From an uncultured Prevotella sp. (GTDB lineage: Bacteria; Bacteroidota; Bacteroidia; Bacteroidales; Bacteroidaceae), in the NCBI GenBank assembly GCA_900550635.1, contig URSZ01000118.1, forward strand, positions 1 through 7,726: a stretch of DNA of 7,726 bases, read 5' to 3'. Every line of letters begins with the position of its first letter. Within the stretch, counting starts at the first letter, position 1. The notes under the pieces are model-generated. The model saw only the letters and a list, made by a program, of their open reading frames with translations, was not told where the DNA came from and ran no database searches. Positions 1 through 5,986 of the stretch are shown here, one piece after another. A program made the position numbers and the translations under genes.

Positions 1-2
1 AT

Positions 3-1337
3 GGTGTGAATACCCCAAAGGTTGCTTTTATGCTGCCGTTCGGCTATTCTCCTGATTCGCGCGCTTCGCTGCTTCATTTGTACAAGGAACTTTACGAACC
101 CGGACTATATAAGGATTTATGGTATTACTGGGACGGTAAGCCTGTGATAATGGCGTATAACGACAATTTGAATGTCAATGATCCTACCGAAAAGGCAATA
201 CGTGACTTCTTTACTTTCCGTCCCGGACAGCCCGATTATGTGAACGGCCCGGCAGATAACCCTAATTGGAAACAATGGGGGTGGCTCGAAGTCTATCCTC
301 AGAACGGGTATGTAAAGACTACTGACGGCTACGAGGAAGTTACAGTGGGCGTTGCGCAGAATGCTTGCGACGCTTCGGGCGGCCATTGCCAGGCATTCAA
401 TATGCCCGGCAGCTACGGGCGGAGCTACTCAAAACGGCAAGGATTTGATACACGGTCCGACGCTTACTTGTACGGGCGCAATTTTTCGGAACAGTGGAGC
501 CGCGCGTTCGAACTCGACCCGAAGTTAGTGTTTGTTACGGGTTGGAATGAATACATCGCGGGTCAATTCGGAGAGCAGGATATATGGCACGGCGAGCCAT
601 ATTCCTTTGTTGACCAATACAGCTGGGATTGCAGTCGCGACATAGAGCCTAACAAAGGTTGGGGCAGCAGTGGCGACGTTTATTATTACCAGCTCATTGA
701 TTATGTGCGTAAGTTCAAGGGCATTTCAGAGCCAGAGAAAGTATCGCAGCCTAAGAAAATAAAACTTACCGACTTTTCTGCATGGGATGATGTCCTCCCG
801 CGCTACACGGATTATAAGGGCGATGTAATGCATCGCGCGGCTAAAGGTGCATGTAACCTTTATTACATCAACACGTCCGGGCGCAACGATATTGTTGAAG
901 CGCGTGTTGCTCGAAGCGGCAAGAATGTTTGTTTTTATGTTGAGACAGATTCTGCGCTGACACCCGTTACCGATAATAATTGGATGCTTCTTTTCATAGA
1001 CATTGACCGAAACAAGTCGACCGGTTGGGAAGGCTACGATTTTGTGGTAAACCGTTCCGCGAAAGGTAATGGTAAGACTGTGCTCGAACGCAATGTGGAA
1101 GGGGCATGGAAATGGCAGGCCGTTAAGGACGTGAAGTATTTTACAGAAGGGAACAAACTCGTCATAAGCATACCGAAGAAACTTTTATCAGACGGTGGCG
1201 AACCTCTGAACTTCGAGTTCAAATGGAGCGACAATATGCAGGAAGAAGGCAATCCTATGGATTTCTATGTAAATGGCGACGTAGCCCCGTCTGCTCGATT
1301 CAACTATGTATATAACACTGCTTACGAAGAAAAATAA
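3..1337 (+). CDS. Glycoside-hydrolase-like protein with C-terminal DOMON/CBM9-like module, 5'-truncated by window edge
   Basis: The reading frame is open from the first complete codon at position 3, so the true start and any signal peptide lie upstream; a GTG at 6 is in frame but is probably internal. Numbering from that GTG, residues 1-240 look like the C-terminal half of a TIM-barrel hydrolase of the GH71/GH99-like kind seen in Bacteroidota: RPGQPDY near 72, WGWLEVYPQNGY near 91, and VFVTGWNEY at 175-183, whose Glu182 is a candidate catalytic acid (inference). Residues about 265-443 resemble the DOMON/CBM9-like domain that often follows such enzymes, with LLFIDIDRNKSTGWEGYDF at 328-346 and FEFKWSDNM at 404-412. 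The likely role is binding and hydrolysis of a polysaccharide outside the cytoplasm; the substrate cannot be read from the sequence. The DMP19-family gene starts 6 nt after its stop. The family call comes from remembered similarity and is moderate; the coding call is firm. Confidence 0.8.
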   Translation, partial: GVNTPKVAFMLPFGYSPDSRASLLHLYKELYEPGLYKDLWYYWDGKPVIMAYNDNLNVNDPTEKAIRDFFTFRPGQPDYVNGPADNPNWKQWGWLEVYPQNGYVKTTDGYEEVTVGVAQNACDASGGHCQAFNMPGSYGRSYSKRQGFDTRSDAYLYGRNFSEQWSRAFELDPKLVFVTGWNEYIAGQFGEQDIWHGEPYSFVDQYSWDCSRDIEPNKGWGSSGDVYYYQLIDYVRKFKGISEPEKVSQPKKIKLTDFSAWDDVLPRYTDYKGDVMHRAAKGACNLYYINTSGRNDIVEARVARSGKNVCFYVETDSALTPVTDNNWMLLFIDIDRNKSTGWEGYDFVVNRSAKGNGKTVLERNVEGAWKWQAVKDVKYFTEGNKLVISIPKKLLSDGGEPLNFEFKWSDNMQEEGNPMDFYVNGDVAPSARFNYVYNTAYEEK

Positions 1338-1343
1338 CGTTGC

Positions 1344-1883
1344 ATGGTAAATAAGACGGAACATATAGTGGAAATTCCCGAACAAAGCGTAATACAAGCA
1401 GCTGCAAAAGGTTATGACGAATTTTGCGGGTTGTTTTCAAACGCAGCCCTCGTTTCTGTTGGCGGAATACTGACAGGAGAAAGCATGTTGAAGTTGAATT
1501 CCGACCAAATAACCTTGATTGCGTATATGATATTGCGTAACGAAGTTATGGAAGGAGGTTTCATACAGCTTATTCATAATGGTTACGGCCCGTTCATATT
1601 CGAAAATCCGTTTGCAAAGGCCATGCGCCTCATGGGATTGCACGATTTCTCAAAACTGTTGTATGATGTAAGACGACAGTATGTGAATAGCGGTAGCAAA
1701 CTGACTAAGGATTGCAGCGATGAAGAATTTATGGCATTGTACGAGCAACATCCCGAGTATGATGAGTATGATGATGAATTCATAGAGCGAGAACCGGAAT
1801 ACACTGAAGCAATAGCGCGATATATTGATGAACATATGGAAAAGTTTGCCGTGATTGCCAAAGATGAATGTGCCGACATGTAA
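1344..1883 (+). CDS. DMP19 (DUF4375) family acidic protein
   Basis: This is a 179-residue soluble protein with no signal peptide or membrane segment. The central stretch, about residues 60-105, has the family signature: an acidic residue before GGF, then QLIHNGYG (about 75-82), a PFAKAMRLMG helix and a YDVRRQY helix. The C-terminal third is strongly acidic (CSDEEF, EYDEYDDEF, REPEYTEAIARYIDEHME). The family is named after Neisseria DMP19, a protein reported to mimic DNA and bind a transcription factor. Whether this homologue does so is unknown; the acidic tail is compatible, but most members have no known role. Its ATG lies 6 nt after the stop of the hydrolase-like gene, suggesting co-transcription, though no functional link is obvious. 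No clear terminator follows it. The family assignment rests on motif recognition only. Confidence 0.78.
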   Translation: MVNKTEHIVEIPEQSVIQAAAKGYDEFCGLFSNAALVSVGGILTGESMLKLNSDQITLIAYMILRNEVMEGGFIQLIHNGYGPFIFENPFAKAMRLMGLHDFSKLLYDVRRQYVNSGSKLTKDCSDEEFMALYEQHPEYDEYDDEFIEREPEYTEAIARYIDEHMEKFAVIAKDECADM

Positions 1884-1986
1884 ATTGAAGTTCGGATTAA
1901 GTAGAAACGGCCGAGGAATATTATTCAAAATACACCTTTTTGTCTGCAAGAAATAGTAGGGTTTTAAAGCCGGTTAGAGCAATAAA

Positions 1987-2060
1987 AAAATATGTCTGAC
2001 ATATTTCAAATTATGTCTGACATATTTTAAAATACCTCAGACATATTTTCGGCTTCCTCC
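1987..2060 (+). repeat. Three-unit AT-rich intergenic repeat, copy A
   Basis: Three units sit at an exact 21-nt period. Units 1 and 2 share ATGTCTGACATATTT (from 1992 and 2013), and unit 3 is a half copy containing CAGACATATTTT (2038-2049). Unit 1 (1988-2006) is itself a 19-nt palindrome. Units 1 and 2 also form a larger inverted repeat spanning 1987-2028, centred between 2007 and 2008, with 18 of 21 pairs matched. The stretch ends with TTCCTCC (2054-2060). It lies 103 nt after the DMP19-family stop and 114 nt before smpB. It aligns without gaps to 5715-5788 (copy B). It could be a dispersed hairpin element or a protein-binding array; the function is unknown. Confidence 0.85.
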
Positions 2061-2099
2061 TTTTAGCGAAAAAATAAAAAAGCGTGCAGTTTTCAAAAT

Positions 2100-2151
2100 A
2101 GGGAATCTGCCGTGTAACAGTAAAAAATAGAATCACACGGGTCGATACCCG
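2100..2151 (+). promoter_or_regulatory. Possible structured leader of smpB-metH with competing hairpins
   Basis: CCGTGT at 2110-2115 can pair with ACACGG at 2135-2140. CGGGT at 2138-2142 can instead pair with ACCCG at 2147-2151 around a CGAT tetraloop. The two stems share 2138-2140, so they exclude one another. The second stem ends 23 nt before the smpB ATG, close enough to affect ribosome access. AGGGAA at 2100-2105 followed by GTG resembles the opening of cobalamin riboswitches, but the conserved B12 box (CCCGCNACTG-like) is absent. No clear Bacteroidota promoter was found in this gap. Regulatory function is inferred, and weakly. Confidence 0.25.
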
Positions 2152-2174
2152 GAAAAACATGGTAATTACTCCTG

Positions 2175-2651
2175 ATGACGAACAAACAGAAGAACATCGA
2201 AATAAAAAACAAACGTGCAGAGCATGACTATTATGTGCTCGACACATATACTGCGGGTATTGTACTCACAGGAACAGAGATAAAGTCAATCAGACTGGGA
2301 AAGGCGAGCCTTGTGGATACGTTTTGCTATGTACGCGACCGAGAGATGTGGGTAAAGAATATGTATGTGGCGGAGTATTTTTATGGCTCGTATAACAACC
2401 ACGCTTCGCGGCGCGACCGTAAACTTCTGCTAAACAGGCGTGAAATAATCCATTTGGAGCAGGAAACAAAAAATCCCGGGCTTTCCATAGTGCCTTTGCT
2501 TCTGTTTATAGACGAAAATAACCGTGCCAAATTAAAAATAGCCCTTGTTAAAGGAAAGAAAGAATACGACAAGCGGCAAACATTGAAAGAAAAAGAAGAT
2601 CGCAGGGCTATTGCCGAAAAATTCAAAGAATTAAATTCAAGAAAATGGTAA
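2175..2651 (+). CDS. smpB: SsrA-binding protein SmpB (trans-translation)
   Basis: SmpB binds tmRNA (SsrA) and brings it to stalled ribosomes in the cytoplasm, where the nascent peptide is tagged for proteolysis and the ribosome is freed. At 158 residues it has the usual length. Family motifs appear in order: NKRAEHDY (12-19), AGIVLTGTEIKSIRLGKA (27-44), NNH followed by RRDRKLLLNRREI (74-91), GLSIVPL (102-108) and GKKEYDKR (127-134), which begins the basic C-terminal tail that folds in the decoding centre. The H-A-S-R-R stretch before DRKLLL differs from the common H-[DE]-P-x-R form but keeps the basic character. The ATG at 2175 gives the expected N-terminus. An ATG at 2159 is in another frame and stops at once. 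Its last codons overlap the metH start by 7 nt, so the two are almost certainly co-transcribed. The ssrA gene is not in the window. Confidence 0.97.
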   Translation: MTNKQKNIEIKNKRAEHDYYVLDTYTAGIVLTGTEIKSIRLGKASLVDTFCYVRDREMWVKNMYVAEYFYGSYNNHASRRDRKLLLNRREIIHLEQETKNPGLSIVPLLLFIDENNRAKLKIALVKGKKEYDKRQTLKEKEDRRAIAEKFKELNSRKW

Positions 2652-5416
2652 CGCGCAAAGATTTAGAGAATTTAGTACGCGAGAGGATTCTTATATTGGA
2701 TGGTGCCATGGGCACAATGATCCAGTCGTATGGCCTGAAAGAGGAAGATTTCAGAGGAGAGCGCTTTGCCTTTTTGCCCGGAATGCAAAAAGGCAATAAC
2801 GATTTGTTGTCTATCACACGCCCCGATGTGATAAGAGAAATTCATCGTCGCTATCTTGAAGCCGGAGCGGATATAATCGAGACTAACACGTTCAGTGCAC
2901 AGCGGATTTCTATGGATGATTACCATGCCGGGCATTTTTGCCGCGAGATAAACCTTGCCGCAACAGCAATAGCACGTTCCGTGGCTGATGAATACACGCT
3001 GCGCAATCCTGGCAAGCCACGCATGGTGGCAGGTTCCGTCGGGCCTACAAATAAAACATGCTCGTTAAGCCCGGATGTCAATAATCCGGCATTGAGGAAT
3101 CTTACTTTCGACGAACTTGCTTCGGCTTATGAAGAGCAGATGGTCGCTTTGCTTGAGGGTGGAGTGGATATGTTCCTTATTGAGACAATTTTTGATACCC
3201 TTAATGCAAAAGCAGCCCTTTTTGCAGCGGAAAACGCCATGCGCACAATGCAACGCCGCGTTCCAATAATGCTCTCGGTTACGCTTTCCGACAAAGCCGG
3301 GCGTACTCTTTCGGGGCAGACCTTGGAAGCGTTTCTCGCTTCTGTACGCCATGCCGACATATTTTCGGTTGGTCTGAACTGCTCGTTCGGAGCACGCGAC
3401 ATGAAACCTTTCATCGAAAGGCTGGCAAAGATAGCACCTTATTACATATCGGCTTATCCCAACGCCGGGCTTCCAAACGCAATGGGTCAGTACGACCAGA
3501 CACCCGGAGATATGGCTATACAGGTAAAAGAGTTCATAGATGAAGGATTGGTCAATATAATCGGCGGATGTTGTGGAACAACAGATGAATATATCGCACA
3601 ATACGGCGCGCTTATCCGTAACGATGACGGAAGTTGGAAAGCGCCTCATGTTCCTGTGCCCGAATCTCATTATTTGTGCCTTTCCGGACTTGAGGCGAAG
3701 GTGGTTACTCCCCAAAGCAACTTTATAAACATAGGTGAACGCTGCAACGTTGCCGGCTCTCGCAAATTTCTGCGGCTGATAAAAGAAAAGAAATACGACG
3801 AAGCCTTGCATATAGCCCGCAAACAGGTTGAAGACGGTGCGCAGGTGCTTGACATAAATATGGACGACGGACTTCTTGACGCAAAGCAAGAGATGACGAA
3901 CTTCCTTAACCTTCTTGCTTCGGAACCGGAAATAGCGCGCGTGCCTATAATGATTGATTCTTCGAAATGGGACGTAATAATTGCCGGCTTGAAGTGCATT
4001 CAGGGTAAATGTATAGTGAATTCCATTTCACTAAAGGAAGGAGAGGATAAATTCCTTTCTCATGCGCGTGAATTGCGACGTTTCGGCGCGGCTGTGGTTG
4101 TAATGGCTTTCGACGAGATAGGACAGGCCGTTACCTATGAGCGTAAAATAGAGATATGCGGCAGGGCATACAAACTCCTTACCGAAAAGGCCGGATTCCC
4201 TCCAGAGGATATTATTTTCGACCCCAACGTCCTTTCTATAGCTACCGGTATGCCGGAGCACGACAGTTATGCCTTGGATTTCATACGTGCGGTAGAATGG
4301 ATTCGCAAGAACTTGCTGCATGTGCATGTAAGCGGCGGTGTAAGCAACCTGTCGTTTTCTTTCAGAGGCAACGACTATATACGCCAAGCCATGAATGCCG
4401 TGTTCCTGTACCATGCGGTACAGGCCGGAATGGATATGGGTATAGTAAATCCTTCGGTTTCGGTTTTATATGGCGATATACCCGAAGACAGGCTGAAGAT
4501 TATAGACGACGCGATAATGTTCCGTTCGCCCGACGCTGCGGAAAGGCTTATTGATTTGGCAGACAAGATAAAAGACTCGGGCAACGGCGTGATAAGCAAT
4601 GCCGACGATTCGCGCCAGGCCGCATGGCGAAGTGCCGGATTGGAGGAACGTCTCTCGTATGCAATGGTCAAGGGAGTAGGGGATTATCTTGAAGAAGATT
4701 TGGACGAAGCTATCAAAAAATACCCACGTGCCGTTGACATAATCGAAGGACCTTTGATGAGCGCCATGAACGAAGTGGGCGATTTGTTTGCTTCGGGCAA
4801 GATGTTCCTGCCGCAAGTGGTCAAGACGGCCCGCACAATGAAAACAGCCGTCGCCATATTGCAACCTTTTATCGAAAGGGAAAAAGAATCCGGAACGGCC
4901 TCTGCCGGAAAAGTACTGATTGCAACCGTAAAGGGAGACGTGCACGATATAGGCAAGAATATCGTCTCCGTAGTGCTGGCTTGCAACAACTACACGATAG
5001 TCGATTTGGGCGTAATGTGCCCTCCCGAAGTTATTGTAAAGCGGGCCATTGAGGAAAAGGCCGATATTGTGGCATTGAGCGGCTTGATAACGCCGAGCCT
5101 TGACGAGATGGTGCATGTGGCAGCAATGATGCGCGAGGCCGGAATGTCCATCCCTATCATGGTGGGAGGAGCTACCACGTCAAAACTGCACACCGCCTTG
5201 AAAATATCGCCCGCATACGGAAACACCGTGGTATGGACAAAGGATGCCTCGCAAGCGGCGCTTGTGGCAGCGCATTTGATGAACAAAGACACGTCGGCGG
5301 CTTACAGACAAGCGTTGGAAGAAGAGTACGAACAAATGCGCAGTGACGCAAAACAAACACAGGAACCGTCTTTGTCGCTCGACGAGGCAAGGAAACGGAA
5401 GTTGAACCTGTTTTGA
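2645..5416 (+). CDS. metH: Cobalamin-dependent methionine synthase MetH, short form without reactivation domain
   Basis: MetH transfers the methyl group of 5-methyltetrahydrofolate through cobalamin to homocysteine, giving methionine and tetrahydrofolate in the cytoplasm. Domains in order: the homocysteine-binding barrel (about 1-330) with GAMGTMIQ and the zinc ligands Cys246 (GLNCSFG) and Cys309/Cys310 (GGCCGTT); the pterin-binding barrel (about 358-640) starting at FINIGERCN, with DINMDDG and IMIDSSKW; the cobalamin cap (about 665-745); and the cobalamin-binding Rossmann domain (about 755-890) with DVHDIGKN, whose His767 is the lower axial ligand, LSGLITPS (811-818) and GGATTS (841-846). 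E. coli MetH has 1,227 residues; this one stops at 923, just after the cobalamin domain, in the usual SLDEARKRKLNLF-type end of Bacteroidales homologues. A terminator 24 nt downstream shows that this is a natural end, not a frameshift. The missing AdoMet-binding reactivation domain must be supplied in trans or replaced. The start overlaps smpB by 7 nt. Confidence 0.97.
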   Translation: MVTRKDLENLVRERILILDGAMGTMIQSYGLKEEDFRGERFAFLPGMQKGNNDLLSITRPDVIREIHRRYLEAGADIIETNTFSAQRISMDDYHAGHFCREINLAATAIARSVADEYTLRNPGKPRMVAGSVGPTNKTCSLSPDVNNPALRNLTFDELASAYEEQMVALLEGGVDMFLIETIFDTLNAKAALFAAENAMRTMQRRVPIMLSVTLSDKAGRTLSGQTLEAFLASVRHADIFSVGLNCSFGARDMKPFIERLAKIAPYYISAYPNAGLPNAMGQYDQTPGDMAIQVKEFIDEGLVNIIGGCCGTTDEYIAQYGALIRNDDGSWKAPHVPVPESHYLCLSGLEAKVVTPQSNFINIGERCNVAGSRKFLRLIKEKKYDEALHIARKQVEDGAQVLDINMDDGLLDAKQEMTNFLNLLASEPEIARVPIMIDSSKWDVIIAGLKCIQGKCIVNSISLKEGEDKFLSHARELRRFGAAVVVMAFDEIGQAVTYERKIEICGRAYKLLTEKAGFPPEDIIFDPNVLSIATGMPEHDSYALDFIRAVEWIRKNLLHVHVSGGVSNLSFSFRGNDYIRQAMNAVFLYHAVQAGMDMGIVNPSVSVLYGDIPEDRLKIIDDAIMFRSPDAAERLIDLADKIKDSGNGVISNADDSRQAAWRSAGLEERLSYAMVKGVGDYLEEDLDEAIKKYPRAVDIIEGPLMSAMNEVGDLFASGKMFLPQVVKTARTMKTAVAILQPFIEREKESGTASAGKVLIATVKGDVHDIGKNIVSVVLACNNYTIVDLGVMCPPEVIVKRAIEEKADIVALSGLITPSLDEMVHVAAMMREAGMSIPIMVGGATTSKLHTALKISPAYGNTVVWTKDASQAALVAAHLMNKDTSAAYRQALEEEYEQMRSDAKQTQEPSLSLDEARKRKLNLF

Positions 5417-5439
5417 ACAGGGCGCTTAAAGATAAATGG

Positions 5440-5480
5440 CAGTCAAGCACAAAAACGGTTGTGCTTGGCTGTTTCATTTT
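5440..5480 (+). terminator. Intrinsic terminator of smpB-metH
   Basis: The arms 5440-5452 and 5459-5471 pair over 13 bp with a single G-U wobble (core CAAGCACAA with TTGTGCTTG) around a 6-nt loop. TTTCATTTT follows directly on the + strand. It starts 24 nt after the metH stop, as expected for the end of that operon. Confidence 0.9.
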
Positions 5481-5609
5481 CCCGCCGTTGCCGGTTGGCA
5501 GAGCTTTTTACAGCGTGTTGTGCTAACGAAACCCGCCGTAGGTATTGTATTCTCGTTTGACAAGCTAACCGCTCGAACATGGCGAAAATGTAGCATGAGA
5601 ATCTGCGAT

Positions 5610-5648
5610 TTGCGCGCTGCATTGTTATGCAGCGCGCAACCGCTTTTT
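5610..5648 (+). terminator. Second strong terminator-like hairpin
   Basis: A perfect 13-bp stem (5610-5622 with 5627-5639, core GCGCGCTGC) closes a 4-nt loop, followed by ACCGC-type spacing and TTTTT at 5644-5648. There is no A-tract on the 5' side, so it should act on + strand transcripts. It may be a backup for metH or the end of an unrecognised short transcript starting after 5480. Confidence 0.75.
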
Positions 5649-5714
5649 ATTCAGAAATCCGCCGGAAAATCTCTTTTTGTAAAGAATTGATAATCAGGCT
5701 CTCTTTTTGAGCAA

Positions 5715-5788
5715 AAAATATGTGCCTTGTATTTCGAAATACAAGGCACATATTTTAAAATTCAAGGCACATATTTTTCATTTCCTCC
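5715..5788 (+). repeat. Three-unit AT-rich intergenic repeat, copy B, with perfect 42-bp palindrome
   Basis: Positions 5715-5756 form a perfect inverted repeat with 21-bp arms meeting at TTTCGAAA (centre between 5735 and 5736). A third, direct unit follows: CAAGGCACATATTTT occurs at both 5742-5756 and 5763-5777, 21 nt apart. TTCCTCC at 5782-5788 ends the part shared with copy A. No T-tract or GC-rich stem marks it as a classical terminator. It lies about 150 nt upstream of the -33 box of the following promoter. Confidence 0.88.
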
Positions 5789-5936
5789 CGTGTGTTTTTT
5801 TCCGGCAGCGCGGTTGGTCTTTATGTTTTTGAATGGTTATTCATTAAGGAGGCTGCTTCGAGACGTTGCAATACGGACATATTTGCCAAAAAACACATGT
5901 GCGGCAACAGCTTTCGGCAAAAACAGGCGCAGCCAC

Positions 5937-5967
5937 TTTGTGTAGCTCCTTACTTTTTGTATCTTTG
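5937..5967 (+). promoter_or_regulatory. Bacteroidota-type primary sigma promoter for the activator-lptE operon
   Basis: TTTG at 5937-5940 and TATCTTTG at 5960-5967 match the -33 (TTTG) and -7 (TAnnTTTG) elements of the Bacteroidota housekeeping promoter, with 19 nt between them. Transcription should start around 5972-5976, leaving a leader of only about 11-15 nt before the ATG at 5987. The GGAGG at 5981-5985 lies only 1 nt from the ATG, too close for a normal Shine-Dalgarno contact. Confidence 0.85.
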
Positions 5968-5986
5968 AAACCTCAAAACGGGAGGT

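Larger units (their letters stand above)
5417..5986. other. Gene-poor 570-nt spacer between metH and the sigma-54-type activator gene
   Basis: No credible gene is present. It holds, in order, a terminator at 5440-5480, a 129-nt stretch without recognised features, a second terminator at 5610-5648, a 10-nt direct repeat TCTCTTTTTG at 5670 and 5700, repeat copy B (5715-5788), a small nested dyad (TTGCC 5883-5887 with GGCAA 5903-5907, enclosing the palindrome CACATGTG 5894-5901), and the promoter at 5937-5967. Short + strand open frames at 5436-5690 and 5727-5945 run through the terminators and the repeat, and their translations resemble no family I know. Confidence 0.7.

Noticed and set aside
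1884..1986. Terminator after the DMP19-family gene
   Set aside because: No stem of useful length followed by a T-tract could be found; only short palindromes such as CGGCCG occur.
2159..2227. ATG at 2159 as a possible leader peptide before smpB
   Set aside because: The frame codes for only 22 residues, overlaps smpB out of frame, and shows no runs of a regulatory amino acid.
3356..3368. GACATATTTTCGG inside metH matches 13 nt of repeat copy A (2040-2052)
   Set aside because: It encodes part of the conserved homocysteine domain and lacks the flanking units and dyad, so it is most likely coincidence in an AT-rich word.
3065..3889. Long minus-strand open frame (274 codons) inside metH
   Set aside because: It lies wholly antisense to well-conserved metH codons, its translation has no recognisable domain and is rich in Cys/His/Arg as expected from a shadow frame.
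4156..4554. Open frame of 132 codons on the + strand within metH in another frame
   Set aside because: It overlaps the conserved pterin-binding region and has no recognisable motif; it is a shadow of metH.
5495..5512. TGGCAGAGCTTTTTAC as a sigma-54 -24/-12 promoter
   Set aside because: The GG element is present, but the required GC at the -12 position is missing.
5436..5690. Short + strand open frame after metH
   Set aside because: It starts within the left side of the first terminator and runs through the second; its translation has no family resemblance.
5727..5945. Short open frame with repeated IQGTYF-like peptide
   Set aside because: The peptide repeat comes directly from the 21-nt (7-codon) DNA repeat of copy B; the frame contains no other sign of coding.
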